A DNA stretch of 64,000 bases, from the NCBI GenBank assembly GCA_903918755.1, contig CAIXFN010000083.1, positions 1 to 64,000 on the forward strand, read 5' to 3'. Positions 18,234-27,616 of this stretch are shown piece by piece. How positions within the stretch are numbered: position 1 is the first letter of the stretch; every line of letters starts with the position of its first letter. The stretch comes from an uncultured Pedosphaera sp. GTDB lineage: Bacteria > Verrucomicrobiota > Verrucomicrobiia > Limisphaerales > Pedosphaeraceae. Made by a program: the position numbers and the translations under genes. The notes beneath the pieces are model-generated. The model searched no databases. It saw only the letters and a list, made by a program, of their open reading frames with translations, and was not told where the DNA came from.

Positions 18234-20774
18234 ATGATGAACGCACCAACGCAAACCCAGTCCCAATCGCAATCGGATGAGGCGGGTGACATGCCGGGGA
18301 TTTTCTCCGGCTATGTTCCCCGGGCGGGCGTTTATGACGAGTTGACCACGGCGGGGGGAGAAGTGCGTCCCCATTGGCGCAAGCTCGTCGGGGCGCTCGA
18401 CCGCCTGGGGCGCGAGGAACTCACGCTTCGCTGGGACAATGCCCGGCGCATTATCCGGGAGCATGGTGTCACCTACAACATTTATGGTGATCCCCAGGGA
18501 ATGGACCGTCCCTGGGAATTGGACATGGTGCCACTGGCGATTCCCCCGCTGGAATGGCAGGCCATCGAAGCGGGATTAATCCAGCGGGCCCGGTTGTTGA
18601 ATCTCCTGCTGGCGGATGTATATGGGGAGCAGCGTTTGATCCGGGAAGGCGATCTCCCGGCGCCGCTGGTGCAGGCCAACCCCGGGTTCCTGCGCCCCTG
18701 CCATGGTTTGCCGGTGCGGGGCAACATCCATCTACATCTGCACGCGGCCGATCTGGCGCGGGCGGCCAATGGCCAGTGGTGGGTCATTGCCGACCGCACC
18801 CAGGCGCCTTCCGGGGCGGGCTATGCCCTGGAAAATCGGATCGTGCTTTCCCGCATCCTGCCGGATGAATTCCGGGATTGCCAGGTGCAGCGGCTGGCTT
18901 CGTTTTTCCGGGTGGCGCGCGAAACCTTGCGCGGTCTGGCTCCGCAAAACCCGGAAAATCCCAGCGTGGTCCTGCTGACCCCCGGGCCGCACAACGAGAC
19001 CTATTTCGAACACGATTACCTGGCCCGTTACCTGGGGTTCACGCTTGTGGAGGGCGGCGACCTGACCGTCCGGGACCAGAAAGTTTACATCAAAACCCTG
19101 GAAGGGTTGCGCCGCGTGGATGTCATCCTCCGGCGCGTGGATGATAATTTTTGTGATCCCCTGGAATTGCGGGGCGATTCCTTTCTCGGGGTGGCGGGAC
19201 TCGTCCAGGCGGTGAGGGCGGGCAATGTCACCGTGGCCAATGCGCTGGGAACCGGCCTGATTGAAGGCGCCGCGTTCCTGCCCTTTCTGCCGGGACTGTG
19301 CCGCCGGTTGCTCGGGGAGGAATTGAAGTTGCCCTCCGCCGCCACCTGGTGGTGCGGTCAGCCGAAGGAGCGGGAATATGTCATCAACAACCTGGAGAAG
19401 TTGGTGGTGAAGCCCGCCTTTCGCGCGGGAGGGCAGGAGCCGTTTTTTGGCGCCGCCATGACTCGGGCGAACCGGGCCAAGCTAATCGAGGCGATCCGGG
19501 AACGACCCTATAATTTTGTGGGGCAGGAACGGGTGGCGCTTTCCACCGCCCCGGTCTGGTTGAACAGCAAGGCGGAACTGCGGCCGCTGGTGCTGCGCGC
19601 CTATGCCACTGCCGCCGCGGATTCGTTCGTGGTCATGCCCGGCGGCTTGACCCGGATATCGCCTGCCACCGAGGATCCGATTGTTTCGATGCAAAGCGGG
19701 GGCGGGAGCAAGGATACCTGGGTGCTCTCCGATGGGCCGGTCACCAAGGTTTCCCTCCTCAGTTCTTCCGGCCAGCCGATGAGCTTGGGACCTTCCGCCG
19801 CGGAACTGCCCAGCCGGGTGGCGGACAACCTTTTCTGGCTGGGACGCTACGTCGAGCGCCTGGAGGGCACCTTGCGCCTGCTGCGGTGCATCCTGCTGCG
19901 ACTGGCAGGGGAGGCCGGGGCAGATGGATCGGCCGAGATCAGCGCGCTGGCCCATGCCCTGGTGCGCCGCAGCCTGCTGCCCGACCGCTTCGCCGGCCGG
20001 GTTTCGCTGAAGGATTTGGAGCAGGAACTGCTCTTATTGATTTACAAGCCGGAGCGGTTCGGGAGTGCCCGGCAGATCCTGGGCAGCGTACGGAGCATCG
20101 CGTCGGTCGTCCGCGACCGGTTTTCTTTTGATACCTGGTCGATCCTGAACAAGATGAACATCGATGCCCGGTCCCGTCCCCGCCGGATTCCGGTGGCGGA
20201 TGCGCTGGCCCTGCTCAACACCCTGATTCTCGATCTGGCCGCCTTCAACGGGATGGAGATGGAAAATATGACCCGCGGTTTGGGCTGGCGCTTTCTGGAC
20301 CTCGGCCGGCGACTCGAGCGCGGCATGCAGCAATTGGGCTTATTCCGGGCGACTTTAAGCACCAGCGGCAAAGCGGGGCTGCTGCTTGAACCAGTGCTCG
20401 AAATTTGCGATAGCCTCATGACTTACCGCCGGCGCTATTTTTCCGGGGTGCAACTGACCTCCGTCCTGGAACTCCTCGTTTTGGATGTCGGGAATCCGCG
20501 TGGTTTTGCCTTTCAAGTCGCCGCGCTGGCCGAGCATGCCCGGCATCTTCCCCGGGAAACCGCCGCCGGGGCGGGCAATGACGAGCTACGGCAGGTGGTG
20601 GCCATGCAGAAACTGCTCCAATCGGCGGATATGCCCCGCCTGGCGGGGACCGCCGAGCAGGGACCCGATGATGCGCTGGACACTTTGCTGAGCGATTTGA
20701 TGGTGGAATTGGGTATGTTATCGAACCACCTGACCCACCACTACTTCAGCCATACCGTCGCCACGGTGAGTTGA
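18234..20774 (+). CDS. Fused circularly permuted ATP-grasp / alpha-E protein
   Basis: The 846-residue protein joins a permuted ATP-grasp domain (about 30-510, ending near QSGGGSKDTWVLSDGPV) to an alpha-E domain (about 525-840, beginning ELPSRVADNLFWLGRYVERL). It is thus a one-chain version of the two separate proteins encoded at 12386 and 13891. It may be a second amidoligase with different specificity. A second ATG at 18237 is equally possible as start. It lies 18 nt after the DUF2126 gene and 3 nt before the next transglutaminase. Confidence 0.92.
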   Translation: MMNAPTQTQSQSQSDEAGDMPGIFSGYVPRAGVYDELTTAGGEVRPHWRKLVGALDRLGREELTLRWDNARRIIREHGVTYNIYGDPQGMDRPWELDMVPLAIPPLEWQAIEAGLIQRARLLNLLLADVYGEQRLIREGDLPAPLVQANPGFLRPCHGLPVRGNIHLHLHAADLARAANGQWWVIADRTQAPSGAGYALENRIVLSRILPDEFRDCQVQRLASFFRVARETLRGLAPQNPENPSVVLLTPGPHNETYFEHDYLARYLGFTLVEGGDLTVRDQKVYIKTLEGLRRVDVILRRVDDNFCDPLELRGDSFLGVAGLVQAVRAGNVTVANALGTGLIEGAAFLPFLPGLCRRLLGEELKLPSAATWWCGQPKEREYVINNLEKLVVKPAFRAGGQEPFFGAAMTRANRAKLIEAIRERPYNFVGQERVALSTAPVWLNSKAELRPLVLRAYATAAADSFVVMPGGLTRISPATEDPIVSMQSGGGSKDTWVLSDGPVTKVSLLSSSGQPMSLGPSAAELPSRVADNLFWLGRYVERLEGTLRLLRCILLRLAGEAGADGSAEISALAHALVRRSLLPDRFAGRVSLKDLEQELLLLIYKPERFGSARQILGSVRSIASVVRDRFSFDTWSILNKMNIDARSRPRRIPVADALALLNTLILDLAAFNGMEMENMTRGLGWRFLDLGRRLERGMQQLGLFRATLSTSGKAGLLLEPVLEICDSLMTYRRRYFSGVQLTSVLELLVLDVGNPRGFAFQVAALAEHARHLPRETAAGAGNDELRQVVAMQKLLQSADMPRLAGTAEQGPDDALDTLLSDLMVELGMLSNHLTHHYFSHTVATVS

Positions 20775-20777
20775 CCC

Positions 20778-21671
20778 ATGATTTACGAACTCTCCCACAC
20801 GACGACTTACAATTACAGCGACACGGTGTCGCTGTCGCATCACTTGCTGCGGTTGCAGCCGCGGGAACTGACCAGGCAACATTGCCAGGACGTCGATCTC
20901 AAGGTGGATCCCGCGCCGGGCAGTTTGCGAACCCAGACGGATTATTTCGGCAATCAGCTGACCTTTGTGACCGTGAAAGGGGCGCACAAACGCCTCACGG
21001 TGGCAGCCACCAGCCGGGTGGAAGTCTTGGCCACCCCTCCGCCCTCGGTCGAGGCGAGCCCCGCATGGTCCCTGGTACGGCAGCAGATGCTGGACCAGGA
21101 CCCTGAACTGGCGATGGAAGCGGGTGAGTTTCTCTACGATTCCCCGCAAATCAGTCTCATCCCGGCTTTCCAGGAATATGCCCAGGCCAGTTTTCCGGCG
21201 GGCCGGCCGGTCTTGGCCGCCGCGCTCGACCTAACCAACCGGATTTACCGTGATTTTAAATTCGACCCCAAGGCCACGACCGTGGCCACGCCGCTGACGG
21301 AGGTTTTAAAACATCGGCGGGGCGTCTGCCAGGATTTTGCCCACCTGGAGATCGCCTTCCTGCGTTCGATGGGCATTCCCGCCCGCTATGTGAGCGGATA
21401 CCTGGAAACCGATCCTCCGCCGGGCAAGGCCCGGCTGGCCGGAGCAGATGCCTCGCATGCCTGGCTGGCTTTTTTCTGCCCGGGAACGGGCTGGATCGAC
21501 CTGGATCCCACCAACAACCTGATCCCTACCAACCGGCATATTACGCTGGCCTGGGGGCGGGATTACGGCGACGTGAGCCCGATCCGGGGAGTCATCTTGG
21601 GCAGTGGCGAACATTCGCTCAAAGTTGCTGTCGATGTCATTCCCGCCGATGAACCCAGATTCCGCTTTTAA
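20778..21671 (+). CDS. Transglutaminase family protein
   Basis: A 297-residue cytoplasmic transglutaminase-like cysteine protein. An N-terminal beta domain (YELSHTTTYNYSDTVSLSHH) is followed by the catalytic core with Cys in RRGVCQDFAHLEIAF, His in DASHAWLAFF and Asp in WIDLDPTNN. It is the short, DUF2126-free counterpart of the protein at 14907. Starting 3 nt after the ATP-grasp/alpha-E fusion gene, it completes the standard gene set of the predicted peptide-tagging system. Confidence 0.93.
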   Translation: MIYELSHTTTYNYSDTVSLSHHLLRLQPRELTRQHCQDVDLKVDPAPGSLRTQTDYFGNQLTFVTVKGAHKRLTVAATSRVEVLATPPPSVEASPAWSLVRQQMLDQDPELAMEAGEFLYDSPQISLIPAFQEYAQASFPAGRPVLAAALDLTNRIYRDFKFDPKATTVATPLTEVLKHRRGVCQDFAHLEIAFLRSMGIPARYVSGYLETDPPPGKARLAGADASHAWLAFFCPGTGWIDLDPTNNLIPTNRHITLAWGRDYGDVSPIRGVILGSGEHSLKVAVDVIPADEPRFRF

Positions 21672-21682
21672 CCCAACCTGTT

Positions 21683-24600
21683 ATGGAAACGCAAAAATCC
21701 CATTGCCGCCTGAGTGAAAGTCTGATCGAAGGAATCAACCTGCGGCTCGCCATGGCTGGCTGTCCCACGTTTGGCAAGCCGCAGGCCAGCCAGCTCTCCA
21801 GTCTCACCGCGCCGCTTTTTTCCCGGCAGAAGGAGACCATGCGGCTGCTGGCCAATTACCTGTGTCCCGCCGACTGGCGCATTCACAATTTTCTCCGCGA
21901 CTATTTGTACGAAACCGGATTGGAAATAAAACTCCCTTCCCGCTCCTTCGTGCTGGACAGTCCCGGGTTGGCCCGAATGCTCTCGCTGCCCCCCGACGAG
22001 GACATGTTTGTCTCGGAAATCATGAGTTCGTACCGGGTGCGGCAAGGCGTCCTGCACAATCCCGCGAGTGATCGGCGCACCACCGTGGGGGTCTTCCATG
22101 TGGCGGAGGGCGGTCTGCCCATTCCAGACGACAAGTTGGCAGTGCCCAAGGCGGCGTTTGGCCGTTTGCTGCAGTTGGCATTGCAGCCGCCGACCAAACT
22201 GCTGCGGCTGCCCTTCACGGCCACCCAGGAAAAACAGGCGGAATGCTTCGTTTCTCTCCTTTTGCGCCCCATCATTTGTCCGGCGGTGCCGGGCTTCATC
22301 GCCCAAAAATCCATGGAAGTGCGCTTCCTGGCCCCGGGCAATCTGGTCAGCAACCTGGACTTTGTGGAAACCATTTTCGGCAACGCCGGAGATCCTTTCC
22401 TGCCGGAAAACGATGCCGCCTTGGACACGGAACACTGGTCCGGGCACACCGGCTGCATCATCCTGGCGCCGCACCTCACCAAAGTGACCAAGAAATCCCT
22501 CGGCCTCCCAGCCTGGGATCAGGCCGATGAACGTCGCCGGCGCGACGGCATGTGCTGGAAGCATGAGGACGAACTGTATAACAATGGCTCCGCCTTCAAG
22601 ATTACAGCGCGCGATGCCCGGGGCGTGATCGTCACGATCATCGCGGATAATTATTACGGTTATTGCAAGAAGGAGGTCAAAACCCAGATTAGTTATGCCG
22701 CCAACTTGTTCGGCCTCAGCGAGGAGGAGCACGCCGGTGGGGCGTTGGTCTATCCCAGTTATGATTTGGGCGAGGAATTTCATGCCGACAAACATGTGCG
22801 TGACCTCGGCCACACCTTTGAGGAGGCTGTCCAACTTTGCGGTGAAGCGATGGATGTCCAGCCCGAGGGGTATGCCATCGACCGGCGGTTTCCCGAAATC
22901 TTCTACGTCCCGCAGGACGTGCGTTTCGACCTGCACAAGCAGTTGGTATCCTGGTCCGTGGCGGGCGGGCAGCGGAGTTTGAAGCTGCTGGCGGACAAGA
23001 TCTACGTCCGCCCCTCCGGTTACAAGGTGCAGATGGAAAAGCCGCCGGGCAAGCGGGCCTGGCGCTTGGTGGGAACCGTCGCCGAAGGTACGCTTTGCCA
23101 TAAACCTTGTACCGTTTCCGGCGGCGGCAAGTCGGAAATCTCCAAACCAATCACCGATGCCATCATCCAGGGCCCGGTCTTCGTGGCCGATTTCGCCCGG
23201 GATTTCGACCAGGTGGCGGAATTGCTGAAACGGGATTACAGCGATCGCTTCAAGGACCCCGCCCGCAACGGCACGGACCAACGGACGGTGCTGAGTTCCG
23301 AACGTTCCCTCGGCTCCGTGATCAAGCTTTTTACGCCCTCCGAAGGGGAATATTCCACCGGCTTTAACAACTGGTTGCACTGGGTTCCGCAGTACCTGCT
23401 CGAACTCGTTTTTGTGGTCAAACGCTTCTACAAACCGGAGTGGGGGGCAAACTGGCGGGAGCATTTCAGCGTGGATATCATCAACGGCACGCCGGGCAAT
23501 GAATTGAAGTGCGAGAATCGCAAGCTCGTCTCCAACTTCCTGCGCGTGGGTTATGATCCCGATGGCGCCTGGCGGGTGTTCGGCTTGCGCAAGGATTTCC
23601 ATCCCGCCACGAAATTGCAGATGGAGGACGACATCACCGCCTCGATTGTGGTGCCGGGTTCGGCTTTGGAATACTTGAACGGGGATTATGGTTCCGCCTC
23701 GGTCAAGTTCGTGAAGAATTGCGAATACCGGCTGTTCCAGCGGCCCGACGAAGCGATCCACCGGGGTTACGACGCCCAGACCGAGGCCGACCTGGCGCAA
23801 CCCGACAATTTCCTCTCCAATTTCGCCCCGCTCACCGCCGCAGATGCCCGCGAATTGATCGAGGAGGCCATCGGTTTCGTGAAATACACGCAACCCATGC
23901 AAGACCTCATTCAGGCCGCAGCCAGGGGAACCCCGCCGGACTATTTTGTGTCCTCGGCGCATCCGCGCATCGTGGACGGAAAGCCGTCGAAGAACCCCCG
24001 TTACCTGCAAATCCGGGCGGATCTGGTGAATCCGCGCGACGCCTACCTCGCCGAGATGGCCACCCGGTTGCAACGCCGCATTCCCATGAGCGCGCCGGTG
24101 CACACCCCGGTCAACGCCGTCATGCCCGGCCGCCGCAACAATCCCCCGGAACCAGCCGCCAAGATCCGTTCCCTCGCGGTGTTCAATCCGATCCATTACA
24201 TGGAGTATCCGGAATTGTTCATGGAGTTCATTTGCAGCATGACCGGCAAGTCACCCTCCACCACCGGAGCGGGTTCCGAAGGGGCGCTCACCAAAGGACC
24301 TTTTAATGCCCTCCCGCCCATCGTGGATCTGAACGCCGCGTTTGTCTCCTTCCTCGCCACGGATTATCGCGCTTTCATCTCCGCCGCGGGCTATGTGGGA
24401 CCCGATGTGCGGGTGGACCACGATGTCAGTCTGCTCATCCCCGAGGTCTGGTGCCGCATGACTCCCGCGGAGCGGGATCCGAAATTCCTGATCGCGAATG
24501 GGTATTTTGAACGGTGCGTGGATTTGGAGCATGCCGGCACCAAGGTATTATCCAGCCGGTTGGGCTACCGGATGACGGCCAGTTTTGCCCGTACCTTCTT

Positions 24601-25108
24601 TGGCCGGGTGTTTAACCACCCGCACGTCGTTTTCACCGAGGCAATGCTGCGTCCGGAAAAACAGGATCTGGGGATTTTCGCCGACGGCATGGATAACATC
24701 GTCAGCACCCAGCAACGGGTGGCGGAGAGCTATTTCAAGGACGGTAGCATCCGCCTGGCCTGTCCGCCCCTCGCGGCATTGCTGCACATCATGGCGTATG
24801 GTCACCATGAAGGACGTGATTTGAACCACCCTGATTTCCGCGCCCTGTTTACGCGGGAAAGCGTGCTTTCAAGCAATTGGTACGCCGCCCGCCTGGAAGC
24901 CAAGCAACGGGGGGACATCAAGCTTTGGCATGCGCACGCCACTCACCTCCAGCAGTTTGCCAAGAACGAACACTATTACGAAGAAGCCGAGCGTTTGCAG
25001 ATCAAACCCCGCATCGATGCCGCCTGGGAGGCGTATCACCAGGCCAAGACGGCGGAATATCTGGCCAAGCTCCGCGGCACAATCGGCGTCCAGCCGGTGT
25101 GGGAATGA
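21683..25108 (+). CDS. Large conserved protein, candidate PPi-type PEP carboxykinase
   Basis: An intact 1,141-residue cytoplasmic protein without signal peptide or membrane segments, 11 nt after the transglutaminase gene. I see no P-loop of the GxxxxGK[ST] kind. Two blocks look highly conserved: ADNYYGYCKKEVKTQISYAA (about 310-330) and MTGKSPSTTGAGSEGALTKG (about 850-870), the latter followed by an RVDHDVSLLIPEVWCRM region. Size and these blocks recall the PPi-dependent PEP carboxykinases (EC 4.1.1.38, roughly 1,100-1,200 residues, unrelated in length to the ATP/GTP types), but this is from memory. Otherwise it would be an uncharacterised protein of the peptide-tagging operon. Confidence 0.5.
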   Translation: METQKSHCRLSESLIEGINLRLAMAGCPTFGKPQASQLSSLTAPLFSRQKETMRLLANYLCPADWRIHNFLRDYLYETGLEIKLPSRSFVLDSPGLARMLSLPPDEDMFVSEIMSSYRVRQGVLHNPASDRRTTVGVFHVAEGGLPIPDDKLAVPKAAFGRLLQLALQPPTKLLRLPFTATQEKQAECFVSLLLRPIICPAVPGFIAQKSMEVRFLAPGNLVSNLDFVETIFGNAGDPFLPENDAALDTEHWSGHTGCIILAPHLTKVTKKSLGLPAWDQADERRRRDGMCWKHEDELYNNGSAFKITARDARGVIVTIIADNYYGYCKKEVKTQISYAANLFGLSEEEHAGGALVYPSYDLGEEFHADKHVRDLGHTFEEAVQLCGEAMDVQPEGYAIDRRFPEIFYVPQDVRFDLHKQLVSWSVAGGQRSLKLLADKIYVRPSGYKVQMEKPPGKRAWRLVGTVAEGTLCHKPCTVSGGGKSEISKPITDAIIQGPVFVADFARDFDQVAELLKRDYSDRFKDPARNGTDQRTVLSSERSLGSVIKLFTPSEGEYSTGFNNWLHWVPQYLLELVFVVKRFYKPEWGANWREHFSVDIINGTPGNELKCENRKLVSNFLRVGYDPDGAWRVFGLRKDFHPATKLQMEDDITASIVVPGSALEYLNGDYGSASVKFVKNCEYRLFQRPDEAIHRGYDAQTEADLAQPDNFLSNFAPLTAADARELIEEAIGFVKYTQPMQDLIQAAARGTPPDYFVSSAHPRIVDGKPSKNPRYLQIRADLVNPRDAYLAEMATRLQRRIPMSAPVHTPVNAVMPGRRNNPPEPAAKIRSLAVFNPIHYMEYPELFMEFICSMTGKSPSTTGAGSEGALTKGPFNALPPIVDLNAAFVSFLATDYRAFISAAGYVGPDVRVDHDVSLLIPEVWCRMTPAERDPKFLIANGYFERCVDLEHAGTKVLSSRLGYRMTASFARTFFGRVFNHPHVVFTEAMLRPEKQDLGIFADGMDNIVSTQQRVAESYFKDGSIRLACPPLAALLHIMAYGHHEGRDLNHPDFRALFTRESVLSSNWYAARLEAKQRGDIKLWHAHATHLQQFAKNEHYYEEAERLQIKPRIDAAWEAYHQAKTAEYLAKLRGTIGVQPVWE

Positions 25109-25489
25109 TGGGGAAGGGATTCCCGAGGCGAATCAGGCCACGGGCACGAACCGGCAAAGCCTTCCGGGTTGGCCGGGAGCGGTGACATCAAAATAAGATT
25201 GGGACGAGTTGGTCAGTCGCACCGAATCCAGCTACCCACAACGGTTCCGCAAAAACATCATTTTCCCTGATGAAAAGCTAAGCTCTGAAATTGGTGGCGT
25301 CAAAGAACCCGCCTACGCTTTGACCAACGCTAAATCACTGCTTGAATCTTCGATTTGCCGCCGGAGGCAAAGTGAGCAATCCAGCAGGAATTCCCTCGGT
25401 GTTTACGGCGCTTGAAGCCCATTTTGTCGCTGGTTTGACTCCGGGAAACGTTCGCACCAGGAGCGTGCGGGAAGGACGCTGATTTAATT
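25109..25489. other. Intergenic region, no gene seen
   Basis: This 381-nt stretch lies between convergent transcription units. A short stem TTTGCC/GGCAAA at 25354-25371 is the only structure noticed; it lacks a U-run. No supported gene. Confidence 0.5.
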
Positions 25490-26131
25490 TCAGCCACCCA
25501 CATCCCCAGGCGGTGAGCCGGGGGAGACATCCAGCGGCGCAACATGATTGTCCATGTAGACAACATTTTTACCGGATTTCGGGGGGCGAGAATGGAAGTC
25601 CTCGTAGTCCAGCAGCAGGGGAGTTGTTTGGGGCGGCAACGTCAGTGTCCAGTTGGTGCTCCAGGCCAATTGGCCGGTGTTCCGGTCGAGCAGAAACATG
25701 AAATCGCTTTTTGTTCTTGTTTCGTCGATCCGCTGGCCGTTCAAGCCCGCGTTCCATTCGTAACTGGAGCCTTCGGTGGTGAACAGCCCTGTCCGATCGG
25801 AGGGACATTCGAAGACGGTAACGCGATTGGTAGCGGCGCCAGAGGCCCTGCCGGTGTAGGAAGCCAGCAAGTCGCAGATACGAGGCAGCGGGCTGGCGGG
25901 ACTAATCGGCTCGGTGGGCAGGATCTCAGCGCTGGGGAGTCGACTCATATGATCATCGGAGTAAAGTCGCGTGGCCATGCCGAGTTGCCGGAGGTTATTC
26001 GTGCAGACCGAGTTGTGAGCCTGGGCTTTCGCACGGACGAGCGCAGGTAGTAGCAGGCCGGCGAGAATGCCGATAACCGCAACCACCACCAGCAACTCAG
26101 TCAGTGTGAAACCGGCAGGTTTATTATTCAT
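25490..26131 (-). CDS. Type II pseudopilin-like protein with prepilin N-terminus
   Basis: A 213-residue protein starting MNNKPAGFTLTELLVVVAVI: a short leader, prepilin peptidase site G/F, conserved Glu at mature position 5 and a long hydrophobic helix. The C-terminal part contains the pattern SVCTNNLRQLGMATRLYSDD found in many copies in Verrucomicrobia and Planctomycetes (DUF1559/GspG-like). It probably forms a short surface or periplasmic fibre. Such genome-multiplied pseudopilins have no assigned function. The ECF sigma gene is 21 nt upstream on the same strand, suggesting co-transcription. Confidence 0.85.
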   Translation of the reverse strand: MNNKPAGFTLTELLVVVAVIGILAGLLLPALVRAKAQAHNSVCTNNLRQLGMATRLYSDDHMSRLPSAEILPTEPISPASPLPRICDLLASYTGRASGAATNRVTVFECPSDRTGLFTTEGSSYEWNAGLNGQRIDETRTKSDFMFLLDRNTGQLAWSTNWTLTLPPQTTPLLLDYEDFHSRPPKSGKNVVYMDNHVAPLDVSPGSPPGDVGG

Positions 26132-26152
26132 GGGGAGCAGGGGAATCGCGGC

Positions 26153-27169
26153 CTAGTTTCGCAGATTCCGTAAATCATCAACTGACTCCGGGTAATGCCG
26201 CCGGGCCTGTTGGACCCTTTGCTGGGGGGTTAGATTGGCGAATCGGGCATTCGGGTTGGGGCTGGATAGCGGTCCACGCGGCCCCACACCGTGCGGACCG
26301 GGCCGGCGGTCGGAACCTGCAGTTTCAGGGGGAAGGGGATCCTGAACCGCCAGGGGGTTGACGGAAGCAGGAAGCGGAGGCGAAAGGCTATTGACGACGA
26401 CGGTCGCTGTTCCGGCCACGAGTAACGTGACAAGTCCCGCTACGATTGTCGTTTTTGCCTTTGTCCATGCCATAATTTTCAAAACTCCATTTATGAGGTT
26501 TAAGGTCGGAGGGGAAACTGTCGCACCCTTGGCCAACGCTACCATGGTGGCCGTTTTCGCCAGGGCCGCCGGCGCTGATTGAACCGAGCTCGCGGAGAGC
26601 GCCGCCGTCAAAACCGCAACCGGAACAACCATGCCGCGTTTGGTAAAGAATAGTCGCAGCTTTTCAACCGCCCGATTTACCCGCATTTTGGCCGCGTTTT
26701 CGCTTGCGCCCAGAGCTGCCCCCACTTCTTTCATGCTTTTCCCGTCGAAGAACCGCAGCACCACGGCGTGATAATCGGCTTCATTTAATCCAGCCATGGC
26801 CGCGTCCAGCAGTGGCTCGATTTGTTTCCAGACCGCAGACTCGGTTTCGTCCGAGGAGTTTTGCATATAAGCATCCTGTTCGCGCTGCGCGCGGCGGGTT
26901 TCACTGCGGGTAAAAGTCACTGCCGTCAGCTTCGCAGTTCGACACAGCCAACCAGAGAGGATGACGTGACCGTCCAACTGCCGGGCCTGTCTGGCCAGAA
27001 TCACGAACACAGCTTGGGCGATTTCCTCAGCTTGATGCGGTTTGCGTGTATGACGCAAGGCGATGGAATAAACCTTATTAATGTGCCGTGTGACTAGCCT
27101 TTCGAAGGCTTCCTCGGATTCGTGATCGAGGTATTCACGCAACAATGAGATGTCGTCCAATTCCTGCAT
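26153..27169 (-). CDS. ECF RNA polymerase sigma factor with C-terminal membrane segment
   Basis: The first 185 residues form a sigma-70 family ECF factor: region 2 (FERLVTRHINKVYSIALRH...AEEIAQAVFVILARQ) and region 4 (MKEVGAALGASENAAKMRVNRAVEKLR). The following 150 residues hold one or two hydrophobic segments (about 190-210 and 245-265) and a Pro-rich tail. This layout suggests a membrane-tethered sigma factor with a built-in anti-sigma-like extension; no separate anti-sigma gene is adjacent. It sits directly upstream of the pseudopilin gene. Confidence 0.87.
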   Translation of the reverse strand: MQELDDISLLREYLDHESEEAFERLVTRHINKVYSIALRHTRKPHQAEEIAQAVFVILARQARQLDGHVILSGWLCRTAKLTAVTFTRSETRRAQREQDAYMQNSSDETESAVWKQIEPLLDAAMAGLNEADYHAVVLRFFDGKSMKEVGAALGASENAAKMRVNRAVEKLRLFFTKRGMVVPVAVLTAALSASSVQSAPAALAKTATMVALAKGATVSPPTLNLINGVLKIMAWTKAKTTIVAGLVTLLVAGTATVVVNSLSPPLPASVNPLAVQDPLPPETAGSDRRPGPHGVGPRGPLSSPNPNARFANLTPQQRVQQARRHYPESVDDLRNLRN

Positions 27170-27460
27170 CTATGAATAAATGCCGCTCACGATGCAATGG
27201 TAACAATATTTTTGCGGTCATCGCGAAAAATTGTCACCGGTCTGGCCAAGCCGTCATTTTTCACACCGGGCGGACTGGGGAACAGGAAATCCATGGTCTG
27301 GTGGATTGACTTGCCGGGGGGGATCGGCGGCGTAGCTGAAGATCGGGTCGATGCCCGCGGTAATGGCGGTCAGGGGGACTGATGCTTGGGAGAATTGTTG
27401 CGTTGAGCTGGGAAACCGGATCGTGAAACCGACCTCTCCGTGTCGAAGATCTGGATGACA
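27170..27460. other. Intergenic region at the host-prophage border
   Basis: About 290 nt upstream of the sigma factor gene, holding its promoter and presumably the chromosomal sequence that followed the tRNA-Ala gene before integration. No gene is supported; short frames here read through tRNA-derived sequence. Confidence 0.5.
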
Positions 27461-27505
27461 CCATCCTTCGCTGGGAATCTCCTGCCGATTCCCAGCGAAG
27501 GATGG
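27461..27505 (-). repeat. Perfect 19-bp inverted repeat abutting the tRNA 3' end
   Basis: Arms 27461-27479 and 27487-27505 are perfectly complementary with a 7-nt loop. The right arm includes the complement of the tRNA CCA end. On the minus strand it forms a strong hairpin directly after the tRNA, so it could be the tRNA terminator, although no U-run follows. It could equally be part of the integrase recognition region. Confidence 0.7.
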
Positions 27506-27548
27506 TGGAGCCGAGGGGATTCGAACCCCTGACCCCCACAATGCCATT
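27503..27548 (-). other. attL candidate: 3' half of tRNA-Ala(GGC)
   Basis: On the minus strand this reads anticodon loop ATGGCAT (anticodon GGC), 3' anticodon strand, 5-nt variable loop, a perfect 5-bp T-arm with loop TTCGAAT, acceptor strand CGGCTCC, discriminator A and encoded CCA. U70 agrees with the G3-U70 alanine identity pair. The sequence upstream of the loop does not pair with the anticodon or acceptor strands, so the 5' half is missing. This is what attL looks like when a phage integrates in the anticodon loop; the restored tRNA should lie at the far end of the element. Confidence 0.75.
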
Positions 27549-27616
27549 GGCCCGCTGATGGCCCGATTTGCTGGGGAATTTCACCGTCATTTCCGTGTCG
27601 CCGGTTTGTCGCCATA

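Noticed and set aside
21668-24196. 842-residue antisense frame over the 1,141-residue gene
   Set aside because: Composition of a shadow (many His, Arg, Gly) and no domain; the plus frame continues the operon with an 11-nt gap.
27254-27547. Minus-strand frame reading GVRIPSAPP
   Set aside because: This peptide pattern is a translation of a tRNA 3' end; the sequence is the tRNA-Ala fragment.
27503-27600. Complete tRNA gene
   Set aside because: No sequence pairs with the acceptor strand or anticodon 3' strand on the 5' side; only the 3' half is present.
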